A DNA stretch of 64,000 nt from Leucobacter weissii (GCF_017565745.1 NZ_JAGDYM010000004.1:248001-312000), one strand, 5' to 3'. Shown: positions 25,586 to 36,490, counted from the stretch's first letter. Program-made: numbers and translations. Notes: generated from the letters alone by a model not told the origin.

Positions 25586-28500
25586 GTGCACCTGAAGAGC
25601 CTCACGGTCAAGGGCTTCAAGTCCTTCGCGCAGTCGACGACCTTCCAGTTCGAGCCCGGCGTCACCGCCATCGTCGGCCCCAACGGCTCCGGCAAGTCGA
25701 ACGTGGTCGACGCGCTGGCGTGGGTGATGGGGGAGCAGGGCGCGAAGACCCTGCGCGGCGGCAAGATGGAGGACGTCATCTTCGCCGGCACCTCCACGCG
25801 CGGCCCGCTCGGCCGAGCCGAGGTGCGGCTGACCATCGACAACAGCGACGGCGCGCTGCCGATCGAGTACAGCGAGGTCACGATCGGGCGCACGCTGTTC
25901 CGCAACGGCGCGAGCGAGTACGCGATCAACGGCGACAGCTGCCGTCTGCTCGACGTGCAGGAGCTGCTCAGCGATTCCGGCCTGGGGCGGGAGATGCACG
26001 TCATCGTCGGGCAGGGGCAGCTCGACGCCGTGCTGCGCGCGACGCCCGAGGACAGGCGCGGTTTCATCGAGGAGGCGGCCGGGATCCTCAAGCACCGCCG
26101 CCGCAAGGACCGCACGCTGCGCAAGCTCGAGGCGATGGAGACGAACCTGACCCGCCTGAACGACCTCGCCGGCGAGATCCGGAGGCAGTTGAAGCCGCTC
26201 GGGCGGCAGGCCGAGGTGGCGCGCGCCGCCCAGCAGATCGCCGCCGAAGTGCGCGACGCGAAGGCGCGGCTGCTCGCCGACGACGTGGCGCGGCTGCGCG
26301 CCGAACTGGACGAGCTCGGCCGGGACGAGGCGGAGCGGCACGGCGAGCGCATCGTGCTGCAGGAGCAGGTCGAGCAGAAGCAGTTGCGGATCGGCAGGCT
26401 CGAGCAGGAGCAGCAGGGCGAGCGGCTCGACGCCGCGCGCCGGGTGACCATCGCGCTCGAGGCGTCGCAGTCCCGCCTGAGCGGCGTCCTCGCCCAGGCG
26501 CAGCAGCGGCTCACCTTCCTCGCCACCCAGGCGGAATCCCCGGAACAGGTCAATCTCCTCAGCCCCGGCGCCGTCGCCGAGGCCCGTGCCGAAGCAGACG
26601 GGCTCGCCGCGCTGATACCCGCGGCCGAGACCGCCTGGCAGGCGGCCGGCGATACGACCCGCCGGGCGCAGCAGGCGCTCGACGCGATCGACGAGCACCT
26701 CGCAGCCCAGAGCGCGCTCGTCTCCGAGCACGATCTGGAACTCTCGCAGCTGCGCGGCCGGCTCGAGGCAGCGGAGCAGCGGCACGGCGCGCTGGCGCAG
26801 GAGCTCGCCCGGCGCGAGCACGCCGTGCAGCAGGCGGAGGAGCGCGCCGCGGCGGCGAGAGACGAGCTCGACGCGTTCGAGGCGGCCGAAGAGGTCTCGG
26901 AGGCGCCCGAGAGCGGACTCGACGACGAGTACCGCGCGGCGCAGGACGCTCAGCTCGAAGCCGAGCGCCTGCGCGATGAGCTGCGCGACCGCCTGCACGC
27001 GCTGGAGCAGGAGCGCGCCGGGCTCGACGCGAGGATCGGCGTGCTGTCCCGCTCGCTCGATCAGCGGGACGCCTCGGCTGCCCTGATCGCCGAGTCGCCG
27101 GACGGCGTGGGCGAGCGGGTCGCGGATCGCATGCGCGTGGCCGAGGGATACGAGGCGGCCGTGGGGACGGCGCTCGGCGTCTTCGCCGACGCCCTGCTCG
27201 CCGCCGACGCGGGCGCGGCGGGGGACGCCGTGGAGACGGCGCATCGGCGGGATCTGGGTCGTCTGCGCGCCGTGATCGCGCGGACGTCGGACGCGATCCC
27301 GGATGCCGCCGTCCCCGAGGGGACCGAGCTGGTCCGGGCCATCGACGTCGTGCTCGACGCGCCCCCGGGCGTCTACGGCCTCCTCGCGCAGAGCTACATC
27401 GCCCCCGATCTCGAGCGCGCGCTCGCCGCAGCCGAGATCCTCCGCGCGACTCGCCCCGCGGAGCTCTTCGCCATCGTCACCGCCCGAGGGGACCTGCTCA
27501 CGCCGTACACGCTCAGCGGCGGGTCCGGCGCCGTCCCGAGCCGTGTCGAACTCGTCGCCGAGCTCGAGCAGGCCGAACGGCGCCGGGCGGAACTCGTCGC
27601 CGAACTCGAGACGGCGCAGGCGGAGCTCGCCGAGCTCCGGGAGGCCGCCTCCCGCGCCAAGGTCGACGCCGAGCGAGCCTTCGCGGAACTGCGCGCCGCG
27701 GATGCGAGGATCGCGAGTCTCGCCGAGCAGCGCAACCGCCTCTCGGTGCGCGCCGAAGCGGGGCAGGCGGAGGCCGAGCGCGCGCGGCAGGCTCTGGCGG
27801 GGATCGCGGGACGCGCCGAGGAATCGGAGCGGGCGGTGACCCGCGCCTCGGAGGTGCTGGCGGAGGCCGAGGCGAGACCGAGGCCGATCCTCGACGCCGG
27901 CGAGCGGGAGACGCTGTGGGCCGAGACCGAGCGGGCCCGCGCGGCCGAGATGGAGCGCAGGCTCGAACTCGAGACCGCGAGGGAGCGCGCACGGGCGGCG
28001 GACGCTCGACACCGCCTGCTCGCCGAGCAGTTCGAGACGGAGCGCCGCGCCGCGGCCGAGGCCGCCCGGCGGGCCGTGCTCCGCGCGCACCAGGTGGAGC
28101 GGGCCGAGCGCGTCGCGGGACTGCTGCCCGCGATCCAGGCCGCGTGCGATCGCGCCCTGGCGGAGGCGCGTCTCGCCCAGCGCGAGGTCGAGCAGGAGCG
28201 GGCGAAGCACAGCCAGGAGCTCACGCTGCTGCGCGCGGATGAGGCCGGGCTGCGCTCGCGGCTCCAGACGCTGACCGAGCAGGTGCACGGAGCCGAGCTG
28301 AAGAGCTACGAGCGCAAGCTGCAGCTCTCCACCCTGCTCGAGCGCGCAGGCAATGAACTGGGTCTCGTCGAGGACGTCCTGATCGCGGAGTACGGACCGC
28401 GCGCTCCGGAGCGGGCATCGCCTGACGCGCGCTCCGTCCCGAGCGCGCCGGCGCGCTCGGAGAACGGTGAGGTGGAGGATCCCGATCCCGCGACTCTCAC

Positions 28501-29155
28501 GAGGGCGGAACAGGAGAAGCGCCTCGCGCGCGCAGAGAAGCGCCTGGCCGAGCTGGGGCGCATCAACCCGCTCGCGCTCGAGGAGTTCGCGGCGCTCGAG
28601 CAGCGGCACGCGTTCCTCGCCGAGCAGCTGGCCGATCTCACGAAGACGCGGTCCGATCTGCTGTCCATCGTGGGCGAGCTCGACGCGAAGATGCAGGGGA
28701 TCTTCGCCGCGGCGTTCGCCGATACGCAGGCCGCCTTCTCCGAGGTGTTCCCGATCCTGTTCCCGGGCGGATCCGGCGAGGTCTCGCTGAGCGATCCCGA
28801 CGACCTGCTCGGCACGGGCATCGAGATGACCGTGCGCCCGGCGGGCAAGAAGGTCGAGCGGCTCTCGCTGCTCAGCGGCGGCGAGCGCTCGCTCGCCGCG
28901 GTCGCCTGGCTGATCGCGATCTTCCAGGCGCGGCCCAGCCCGTTCTACATCATGGACGAGGTCGAGGCGGCCCTCGACGACGCCAATCTCGGACGACTGC
29001 TGCAGGTGTTCGAGGGACTGCGCGAGCATTCCCAGCTGATCGTGATCACCCACCAGAAGCGCACCATGGAGATCGCGGACGCTCTGTACGGCGTCTCGAT
29101 GCGGCAGGACGGCATCTCGGCGGTCGTCGGCCAGCGGGTGGGTCCCGAGGAGTAG
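25586..29155 (+). CDS. smc: Chromosome segregation protein SMC
   Basis: A 1189-residue condensin ATPase that organises and segregates the chromosome with ScpA and ScpB. N-terminal head: VHLKSLTVKGFKSFAQST then Walker A GPNGSGKSN at about 32-40. Two long Ala/Arg/Glu coiled-coil arms (about 165-500 and 650-1000) surround a hinge (about 505-645, GVGERVADRMRVAEGYEAAVGTALG). C-terminal head: signature LSLLSGGERSLAAVAWLIAIF and Walker B FYIMDEVEAALDDAN. A short acidic insertion (ASPDARSVPSAPARSENGEVEDPD, cited here in full length under 25) lies before the C-terminal head. The GTG at 25586 follows GAGAGGAG and gives the conserved start; upstream codons would run into the divergent gene. Usually followed by ftsY in actinobacteria; here ftsY is 10 kb away. 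Confidence 0.97.
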   Translation: MHLKSLTVKGFKSFAQSTTFQFEPGVTAIVGPNGSGKSNVVDALAWVMGEQGAKTLRGGKMEDVIFAGTSTRGPLGRAEVRLTIDNSDGALPIEYSEVTIGRTLFRNGASEYAINGDSCRLLDVQELLSDSGLGREMHVIVGQGQLDAVLRATPEDRRGFIEEAAGILKHRRRKDRTLRKLEAMETNLTRLNDLAGEIRRQLKPLGRQAEVARAAQQIAAEVRDAKARLLADDVARLRAELDELGRDEAERHGERIVLQEQVEQKQLRIGRLEQEQQGERLDAARRVTIALEASQSRLSGVLAQAQQRLTFLATQAESPEQVNLLSPGAVAEARAEADGLAALIPAAETAWQAAGDTTRRAQQALDAIDEHLAAQSALVSEHDLELSQLRGRLEAAEQRHGALAQELARREHAVQQAEERAAAARDELDAFEAAEEVSEAPESGLDDEYRAAQDAQLEAERLRDELRDRLHALEQERAGLDARIGVLSRSLDQRDASAALIAESPDGVGERVADRMRVAEGYEAAVGTALGVFADALLAADAGAAGDAVETAHRRDLGRLRAVIARTSDAIPDAAVPEGTELVRAIDVVLDAPPGVYGLLAQSYIAPDLERALAAAEILRATRPAELFAIVTARGDLLTPYTLSGGSGAVPSRVELVAELEQAERRRAELVAELETAQAELAELREAASRAKVDAERAFAELRAADARIASLAEQRNRLSVRAEAGQAEAERARQALAGIAGRAEESERAVTRASEVLAEAEARPRPILDAGERETLWAETERARAAEMERRLELETARERARAADARHRLLAEQFETERRAAAEAARRAVLRAHQVERAERVAGLLPAIQAACDRALAEARLAQREVEQERAKHSQELTLLRADEAGLRSRLQTLTEQVHGAELKSYERKLQLSTLLERAGNELGLVEDVLIAEYGPRAPERASPDARSVPSAPARSENGEVEDPDPATLTRAEQEKRLARAEKRLAELGRINPLALEEFAALEQRHAFLAEQLADLTKTRSDLLSIVGELDAKMQGIFAAAFADTQAAFSEVFPILFPGGSGEVSLSDPDDLLGTGIEMTVRPAGKKVERLSLLSGGERSLAAVAWLIAIFQARPSPFYIMDEVEAALDDANLGRLLQVFEGLREHSQLIVITHQKRTMEIADALYGVSMRQDGISAVVGQRVGPEE

Positions 29156-29268
29156 CCGGATCATCCCCGGGGAGGATGCCGAACGGTACCGCAGACCGAT
29201 GCGCCCCGGCCGGGGTGACTCTACTCTGATTCCAGAGGGTGACACGCACCCCTGAAAGGCAGGGAACC

Positions 29269-30204
29269 ATGATCGAGGCACGCGGACTCACCAAGCGTTT
29301 CGGTGACAAGACCGCCGTACAAGACGTCAGCTTCTCGCTGCAGGCCGGGCAGGTCACCGGCTTCCTCGGACCGAACGGCGCGGGGAAGTCGACGACCATG
29401 CGGATGCTGATGGGGCTCGACCGGCCGAGCGAGGGCGGCATCACGGTCCTCGGCAAACCCTATGCGGAGCACCGGAACCCTCTCTGCATCGCGGGAGCGC
29501 TGCTCGACGCCAAGGGCGTGCATCCCGGGCGCAGCGCGCGCAGCCACCTGCAGGCGCTCGCCGTCACGCACGGGATCAGCAGGAGTCGTGTGGACCAGGT
29601 CCTCGAGCTGACCGGGCTCGAGTCGGTCGCTCAGAAACGGGTCGGCAAGTTCTCCCTCGGCATGGGGCAGCGTCTCGGCATCGCGGCGGCCCTGCTCGGG
29701 GATCCCGAGGTGCTGGTGCTCGACGAACCGGTGAACGGCCTGGATCCCGACGGCGTGCTCTGGGTGCGGCAGTTCGTGCGCGCCTTCGCCGCCGAGGGCC
29801 GGACCGTGCTGCTCTCGAGCCACCTCATGAGCGAGATGGCGCAGACCGCCGATCATCTCATCGTGCTGGGCCGCGGCCGTGTGATCGCCGACGCGCCGAT
29901 CGCCGAGCTGCTCGCCTCCGGGGAGCGGCGCACCGTGCGGGTCGTCTCGCCCGACGCGATCCGCCTCGGCGAACTCCTGCGCGCCGAGGGCGCGCGCAGC
30001 ACGCAGCGCGCCGACAACCGCGAGCTGGTGCTTGAGGGCATCGCGGCTGAGCGGGTCGGCGAGGTCGCCGCGGCTCACGGCATCGTCCTGCACGCACTCT
30101 CCACCGACGCCACCTCGCTCGAGGAGGCCTACCTCGCCCTGACCCGGAGCGAAGTCGAGTACTCCACCGATGAGCACCACGCAGACCAGCCCGCCGCGGC
30201 CTGA
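29269..30204 (+). CDS. ABC transporter ATP-binding protein (drug/peptide-export type)
   Basis: A 311-residue ABC ATPase of the CcmA/DrrA class. Walker A GPNGAGKS near 37-44, signature FSLGMGQRLGIAAALLGDP near 131-149 (LGMGQ instead of LSGGQ, common in this subgroup), Walker B VLVLDEPVNGLDP, and an H-loop LLSSHLMSEM. A C-terminal domain of about 90 residues follows. ATG at 29269 sits behind AAAGGCAGGGA. It pairs with the next permease gene to form an efflux pump, and the two-component genes that follow in the same operon probably sense its substrate or envelope stress. Confidence 0.9.
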   Translation: MIEARGLTKRFGDKTAVQDVSFSLQAGQVTGFLGPNGAGKSTTMRMLMGLDRPSEGGITVLGKPYAEHRNPLCIAGALLDAKGVHPGRSARSHLQALAVTHGISRSRVDQVLELTGLESVAQKRVGKFSLGMGQRLGIAAALLGDPEVLVLDEPVNGLDPDGVLWVRQFVRAFAAEGRTVLLSSHLMSEMAQTADHLIVLGRGRVIADAPIAELLASGERRTVRVVSPDAIRLGELLRAEGARSTQRADNRELVLEGIAAERVGEVAAAHGIVLHALSTDATSLEEAYLALTRSEVEYSTDEHHADQPAAA

Positions 30205-30223
30205 GACGATCGGAAGACGAACC

Positions 30224-31135
30224 ATGACCACCTCAACTGCAACAGCAACCCCGACCGCTCCCCGCGTCCGCGCCGCCGGCGCCGAGGGGCGCCTCACCTT
30301 CGACGGCGTGCTCCGGAGCGAGTGGATCAAGCTGCTCTCCCTCCGCTCGATCCGCTGGTCGATCGCCATCATCCTGGTCCTGAGCTGGGGCGCGGCCGCG
30401 CTGATGGGGCTCTCGCTCTCGATGCTGCGAGACGATCCCGACCTGGGGGCCGGCATGTTCACCCCGGAGAACATCCCAGCCCTGCTCGTCCAGGCGGCGA
30501 GCATCGGCAGCAGCTTCACCGTGCTGGTGATGGGCGTGCTCGGAGTGCTCGCCATCACGAGCGAGTATGCGAGCGGGCTGATCCTCTCGAGCCTGACCGC
30601 GGTGCCCTCCCGCACACCGCTTCTGGCGGCGAAGGCACTCGTCGTCGCCGCGATCTCCTTCGGGGTCGGGGCGCTGGGCACCTTCGGCGGCGGACTGATC
30701 GCTGCGATCTTCCTCGGCGGCGACGCCCTCGACGCCTACGTGAAGCCCGAGGTGCTCGCATCGATGGTGAGCACCTCGCTCTACCTGGCGCTGGTGGCGC
30801 TGCTCGCGCTGGGCATCGGCTTCCTGCTGCGCTCGAGCGCGGGGGCGATCGCGGCCGTCGTCGGGTTGGTGTTCGTCGCCCCCATCCTGTTCCAGGTGCT
30901 CACGCTGACGGGATGGGACTGGGTCGATCGCGTGGCGGACTGGCTGCCGAGCGACCTGGGCACGACGCTCGCGCTGGAACCGGTCTCGGCGAACGTGTCG
31001 AACCTCGCCTCGGAGGGGTTGGCGGTCGAACCCGAAGGCGTGGGATACTGGGCCGCACTCGGCGGACTCGTCGCCTGGGCCGCCGCCGCCCTGGTGCCCG
31101 CCGCGATCCTGTTCCGCAAGAGAGACGCCGTGTGA
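30224..31135 (+). CDS. ABC transporter permease (ABC-2 type)
   Basis: A 303-residue membrane protein with six hydrophobic segments in the ABC-2 arrangement (LRSIRWSIAIILVLSWGAAALMG, SFTVLVMGVLGVLAITSEYASGLIL, and three more, ending in LVPAAILFRKRD). ITSEYASGLILSSLTAVPSR is the family hallmark. The ATG at 30224 has GGAAG seven bases upstream; an ATG at 30170 would overlap the ATPase gene by 35 bases and has no ribosome binding site. The stop overlaps the histidine kinase GTG as GTGA. Confidence 0.88.
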   Translation: MTTSTATATPTAPRVRAAGAEGRLTFDGVLRSEWIKLLSLRSIRWSIAIILVLSWGAAALMGLSLSMLRDDPDLGAGMFTPENIPALLVQAASIGSSFTVLVMGVLGVLAITSEYASGLILSSLTAVPSRTPLLAAKALVVAAISFGVGALGTFGGGLIAAIFLGGDALDAYVKPEVLASMVSTSLYLALVALLALGIGFLLRSSAGAIAAVVGLVFVAPILFQVLTLTGWDWVDRVADWLPSDLGTTLALEPVSANVSNLASEGLAVEPEGVGYWAALGGLVAWAAAALVPAAILFRKRDAV

Positions 31136-32610
31136 TCCCACGTCCCATCGCTCCGGCCGGGGCCGAGTCGCGTTCGTCGCGCTCGTCCCGGTCTCCGAGC
31201 GCCGCGCAGCCGCAGCCTGCTGATGCAGAGCTGCGGCTGCCGCGCCCGCCCGGGGTCTTCCGGCGCTGGCTGTCCGATCATCCCCGCACGGTCGACTGGA
31301 CGATCGTCGCCGTCTACCTGCTCGGCTGCGCGCTCATGGTCGCTGCGGAGCTCGTCTCGTCCTACGCCGCAGACAACCTCAGCGACATCGAGGCCGATGT
31401 CGCGAACGAGATGCGCGCCCGGGGCGCCTACCTCCTCTGGCCGCACGTACTCATCCCCGTGGCGGTGACCGCGGCCGTCGCGGGGCTGCTGGCCGTCCGC
31501 CGCCGTCATCCGCTCCTCGGCGTGATCGTCGTCTCGCTGCTGCAGATCTTCGAGCTCGGGTTCCTGGCGCTGCCGAACGGGATCGCCCTCATCTTCCTGC
31601 TCTACGCGGTGCCGGTCTACCGCAGCATCGTCGCGGGCTGGATCGCCTACGGCGTCGCGCTCGGCACGAGCGTGCTGTTCATGGCGCTGGTCGCCGTCAT
31701 CCCGTGGGGCGGTCCGGTCGCCCTCGTCGCCTATTCCGGGGACCGCATGGCCGTGAGCGACGTGGTCATCCTGAGCGTGATGACCGCGCTCTGGCTGCTC
31801 GCCGCGCTGATGCTCGGGATCAACGCCGGCAGTCGCAAGCGCTACGTCGCGGCGCTCATCGACCGCGCCCATCAGCTCGCCAGGGAGCGAGAGCAGCGGG
31901 CCGAGCTGGCGGCGGCGGCGGAGCGGTCGCGCATCGCCAGGGAGATGCACGACATCGTCGCCCACTCGCTGTCGGTCGTGGTGACGCTCGCCGAGGGCGC
32001 CGCGGTGGCGCTGGACGCCGACCCGGCCGCCTCCAGGCAGGCGATGCAGCGGGCCTCGGAGACCGGGCGCAGCGCGCTCGTCGAGATGCGCCGGCTGCTC
32101 GGGGTGCTGCGCGATCCCGCCGCTCCCGGTGGGTCGACGACGCCGGAGCCGAGGGCTGCGGCGCCGCTCGCACCGCAGCCGGGCGTCGGGCAGGTGCGGG
32201 ATCTCGTGGCGGGCTTCGCGGAGGCGGGACTGAGCGTGGAACTCAGCGAGGAGGGAGTTCCCGCGGGAGATGCCGCGCAGCAGCTCGCCGTCTACCGGAT
32301 CGCCCAGGAGGGCCTGACCAATGCGCTCCGGTACGCGGGGCCGGGCGCCGAGGTCCGGGTGATCCTGGAGCACACGCCCGAGCGGACGAGTCTCGAGATC
32401 GGCGATTCCGGCCGCTCCGGAGCGCTCGCCGGTTCGGAGCGCGATCGGGCGGACGGGCCGATCCCGGGCAGCGGGCGGGGACTGGCCGGGGTCGAGCAGC
32501 GGGTGCGCATCTTCGGCGGGGTCTTCGAGGCGGGGCCGCATCGCGGCGGGTGGCGTCTGCGCGCAATCATCCCGACGCGGGGCGCGGGGCGCGAAGGGGG
32601 AGGATCGTGA
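31132..32610 (+). CDS. NarL-type sensor histidine kinase
   Basis: A 492-residue sensor kinase. After a Ser/Ala-rich N-terminal stretch, five or six membrane segments (about 55-240) form an intramembrane sensor without a sizeable extracellular domain. A helical linker (AHQLAREREQRAELAAAAE) leads to the HisKA_3 dimerisation domain with the phosphorylated histidine in ERSRIAREMHDIVAHSLSVVV (about 273). The ATPase domain has IAQEGLTNALRYAGPG (N box) and GSGRGLAGVEQRVRIFGG (G box). Overlaps both neighbours by four bases. With the next gene it forms a LiaRS-like system. Confidence 0.92.
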   Translation: MIPRPIAPAGAESRSSRSSRSPSAAQPQPADAELRLPRPPGVFRRWLSDHPRTVDWTIVAVYLLGCALMVAAELVSSYAADNLSDIEADVANEMRARGAYLLWPHVLIPVAVTAAVAGLLAVRRRHPLLGVIVVSLLQIFELGFLALPNGIALIFLLYAVPVYRSIVAGWIAYGVALGTSVLFMALVAVIPWGGPVALVAYSGDRMAVSDVVILSVMTALWLLAALMLGINAGSRKRYVAALIDRAHQLAREREQRAELAAAAERSRIAREMHDIVAHSLSVVVTLAEGAAVALDADPAASRQAMQRASETGRSALVEMRRLLGVLRDPAAPGGSTTPEPRAAAPLAPQPGVGQVRDLVAGFAEAGLSVELSEEGVPAGDAAQQLAVYRIAQEGLTNALRYAGPGAEVRVILEHTPERTSLEIGDSGRSGALAGSERDRADGPIPGSGRGLAGVEQRVRIFGGVFEAGPHRGGWRLRAIIPTRGAGREGGGS

Positions 32611-33293
32611 ACGTCGAGCCTATTCGGACGATGATCGTCGACGATCAGGAGCTGATCCGCACGGGGTTCGCGCTGATCCTGGGTGCGACCGACGGCATCG
32701 AGGTCGTCGGCGAGGCCGGCGACGGCGCCGAGGCGCTGCGGGTTCTCGGCGAGTTGTCGGACCGGCAACGGGATCCGGATGTGGTGCTCATGGACGTGCG
32801 TATGCCGGGGATGAACGGCATCGAGGCCACCGGGCGACTGGTGAGGCAGTTCCCGCGCACCCGGGTGATCGTCCTGACCACCTTCGACCTCGACGAGTAC
32901 GCGATGGACGCGGTGGAGGCGGGCGCGAGCGGGTTCCTGCTGAAGGACGCGCGCGCGGTCGAGCTGATCCGCGCGGTGCGGGCCGTCGCGGAGGGTGACG
33001 CGGTGATGGCCCCGAGTGTGACGATGCGGCTGATGCAGCGGCTGCGCGGGGACGGGGCGCCCGAGCAGCCGGCCGCCGCGCCGTCGGCGAGAACCGGGAT
33101 CCCGGAGCTGACCGAGCGCGAAGCCGAGGTGCTCGGTCTGATCGCGGAGGGGCTCTCCAACCTCGAGATCGGCGATCGCCTGTTCCTCTCGGAGTCCACC
33201 GTGAAGACCCACGTCGGCCGCATCCTCGCGAAACTGGGACTCCGCGACCGCGTGCAGGCGGTGATCCTCGCCTACGAGCGCGGTCTGCGCTGA
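32607..33293 (+). CDS. NarL/FixJ-type response regulator
   Basis: A 228-residue regulator. Receiver domain 1-125: acidic pocket DDQ near 11-12, phosphorylation site Asp in VLMDVRMPGMNG (about 62), and conserved threonine and lysine in VIVLTTFDLDEYA and GFLLKDA. A Pro/Ala linker leads to the LuxR-type helix-turn-helix (about 160-222, LTEREAEVLGLIAEGLSNLEIGDRL). GTG start overlaps the kinase stop by four bases. Last gene of the ABC/two-component operon; it likely activates that operon in response to the kinase's signal, by analogy with similar exporters. Confidence 0.93.
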   Translation: MNVEPIRTMIVDDQELIRTGFALILGATDGIEVVGEAGDGAEALRVLGELSDRQRDPDVVLMDVRMPGMNGIEATGRLVRQFPRTRVIVLTTFDLDEYAMDAVEAGASGFLLKDARAVELIRAVRAVAEGDAVMAPSVTMRLMQRLRGDGAPEQPAAAPSARTGIPELTEREAEVLGLIAEGLSNLEIGDRLFLSESTVKTHVGRILAKLGLRDRVQAVILAYERGLR

Positions 33294-33433
33294 GCGGCGC
33301 CCGGAGGGCCGCTCGGTCACAAGACGCTAACACTTCTGTTTCGGGCGGCTTACGCGGCGGCGCACCGCTGCGCTGTCTGACTATGCTCAGGGAGTGTGTC
33401 GCAGTGGAGCGACCGGAAAGAAAGGCATCATTC

Positions 33434-34717
33434 ATGAAGATGATTACCAAGCGCACAGCCGGTGCCGTGGCCTTGATCGCGAGCGCCGCTCTGGTGCTCT
33501 CGGCCTGCTCGTCGACGCCGGAGACGCCCGCCGATGAGAACGACGGCGGCAGCACCGAGGCGCTCAAGATCGCCACGCTGCTTCCCCAGACCGGTTCCCT
33601 CGGCTTCCTCATGCCGCCGGTGCAGGCCGGCATCGCGCAGGCCCAGGCCGACATCGAGGCGGCCGGCGGCGTGCTGGGACAGCCGATCGAGATCGTGGCC
33701 GAGGCGAATGAGGGCGATGCCACCGACCTGACGGTGGTGGAGAAGGGCGCCGACGACGTGATCGCCAGCGGCGCCTCCTTCGTGCTCGGCGCGATGGGAT
33801 CCGGTCGCAGCGCGCACGTCGTCGATAAGATCGCCGAGGCGGGCATTCTGCAGGGATCGCCGTCGAACACCGACGCCGGGCTGAGCGGCGTCAGCCCGAA
33901 CTACTTCCGCACCGCGCCGCCGGACACGGTGCAGGGTGACGCGCTCGGCAGCCAGATCCTCGACGACGGCAAGACCAGCGTCGCTTTCCTCACCTTCAAC
34001 GATCCCTACGGCCTGGGCCTTCGTGACGTGATCCAGCAGACCGTCGAAGCCGGCGGTGCCGAGGTGGTCTACGGCGGCAAGGGCGACGGCAACGAGTTCC
34101 CGACCGAGCAGACCTCCTTCTCCTCGGAGATCACCGCGGTGAAGGATTCCGGGGCCGAGGCGATCGTCGTGGTCACCTACGACCAGCTGAAGCAGATCGT
34201 GCCCGAGGCCGTGAACCAGGGCCTCGATCTCTCGACCTTCTACCTGGTCGACGGCAACGCGAACGGCTACGGCGAGGAGTTCCCCGAGGGCACGCTCGCC
34301 GGAGCTCAGGGATCGATCCCGGGCGCCCAGGCGAACGAGGAGTTCCAGGATCAGCTCGAAGAGATCTACGAAGCCGAGTTCGACGGCGAGCTCGAGAGCT
34401 TCACCTACGCCCCCGAGGCGTACGATCTCGTCACGATCGTGGCGCTTGCCGCGGAGAAGGCCGGCGCGACCGACGCCGATTCGATCCGGGAGCAGTTGCA
34501 CGCGGTCACCGGAGCGAACGGCGGCACCGAGGTGACGAGCTTCGAAGAGGGCAAGGCCGCGATCGAGGCGGGTGATGAGATCCACTACGTCGGCAAGGCC
34601 GGTACTGGTCCGCTGAACGACAACAACGATCCGTCTTCGGCGTTCATCGGCATCTACCAGTACGACGACGACAACAACCCCGTCTTCCAGCGGGCCATCG
34701 AGGGCGCGGTCGAATAG
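33434..34717 (+). CDS. livK: Branched-chain amino acid ABC transporter substrate-binding lipoprotein
   Basis: A 427-residue lipoprotein: signal peptide with lipobox LVLSAC (lipidated Cys25), a Ser/Thr/Glu-rich spacer, and a type I periplasmic binding fold (about 45-420) of the LivK family: IATLLPQTGSLGFLMPPVQAGIAQAQADIEAAGG and later PDTVQGDALGSQI. It captures Leu/Ile/Val or a related ligand outside the cell and hands it to the LivHMGF transporter, whose genes lie convergently downstream. The first of two close ATG codons (33434, 33440) is used; the ribosome binding site is a weak GAAAGAAAGG. A bidirectional terminator follows 20 bases after the stop. Confidence 0.92.
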   Translation: MKMITKRTAGAVALIASAALVLSACSSTPETPADENDGGSTEALKIATLLPQTGSLGFLMPPVQAGIAQAQADIEAAGGVLGQPIEIVAEANEGDATDLTVVEKGADDVIASGASFVLGAMGSGRSAHVVDKIAEAGILQGSPSNTDAGLSGVSPNYFRTAPPDTVQGDALGSQILDDGKTSVAFLTFNDPYGLGLRDVIQQTVEAGGAEVVYGGKGDGNEFPTEQTSFSSEITAVKDSGAEAIVVVTYDQLKQIVPEAVNQGLDLSTFYLVDGNANGYGEEFPEGTLAGAQGSIPGAQANEEFQDQLEEIYEAEFDGELESFTYAPEAYDLVTIVALAAEKAGATDADSIREQLHAVTGANGGTEVTSFEEGKAAIEAGDEIHYVGKAGTGPLNDNNDPSSAFIGIYQYDDDNNPVFQRAIEGAVE

Positions 34718-34736
34718 CGCCGCAGTTCCTGATGGA

Positions 34737-34773
34737 CAGTACGGCCCCGGTTCATCGAACCGGGGCCGTACTG
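34737..34773. terminator. Bidirectional terminator between livK and livF
   Basis: A perfect 17-base-pair stem (34737-34753 with 34757-34773) with a three-base loop between convergent genes. Confidence 0.9.
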
Positions 34774-34787
34774 CTGCAATCCGATCT

Positions 34788-35539
34788 CTACCCGGTCTTC
34801 GCCTTGCTCTCCACGTCGGCGGCGAGGGTGCCGAGGTAGAGCTCGATCACCTTCGGATCGTTCGCGAGCTCTCGCCCCGGACCCTCGTAGGCGTTCCTGC
34901 CCTGGTCGAGCACATAGGCGCGATCGCAGATCTGCAGGCAGCGGCGCGCGTTCTGCTCCACCATGATGATGGTCACACCCGTCCGGTTGATCTGACGGGT
35001 GCGGATGAACGTCTCATCCTGGCGGACGGGGGAGAGCCCGGCGCTCGGCTCGTCGAGGAGGAGCACCTTCGGATCCATCATCAGGGCTCGCGCCATGGCG
35101 ACCGACTGCCGCTCGCCGCCGGAGAGCGAGCCCGCCCGCTGCCGGCGCCGCTCCGCGAGCATGGGGAAGAGGTCCCACATCTCCTCGACCCTCGCGCTGA
35201 ACTCCTTGGGCTTCAGGAACAGGCCCATCTGCAGGTTCTCCTCGATGGTGAGCGAGGGGAACACGTTGTTGGTCTGCGGCACGAAGCCGACGCCCTTGCG
35301 CACCAGCTGGTTGGTCGCGGACCGCGTCACGTCCTCGCCATCCAGGACGACGCGGCCCTCTCGGATGTCCACGAGGCCGAAGAGAGCTTTGAGCAGGGTC
35401 GACTTGCCCGCACCGTTCGGCCCGATGATGCCGATCAGCTCGCCCTGGTAGGCCTCGAGCGTGCATCCGTTCAGAATATTGACCCCGGGCAGGTACCCGG
35501 CCGTGATATCGTCCGCCTGCACCACGAGCTTCGGATCGT

Positions 35540-35543
<4 letters not shown>
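34788..35543 (-). CDS. livF: Branched-chain amino acid ABC transporter ATP-binding protein LivF
   Basis: A 251-residue ABC ATPase: Walker A GPNGAGKS near 41-48, signature GSLSGGERQSVAMARALM, Walker B VLLLDEPSAGLSP, and the LivF-type MVEQNARRCLQICDRAYVLDQG. One of two ATPases energising uptake. Its ATG overlaps the livG stop by four bases. Order on the minus strand is livH-livM-livG-livF. Confidence 0.93.

Positions 35544-36482
<939 letters not shown>

Positions 36483-36490
<8 letters not shown>

Noticed and set aside
25511-29281. A 1256-codon open frame on the minus strand across smc
   Set aside because: It is antisense to a clear SMC gene; high GC leaves few stops in shadow frames. Its translation is low-complexity Arg/Leu/Gly with no domain.
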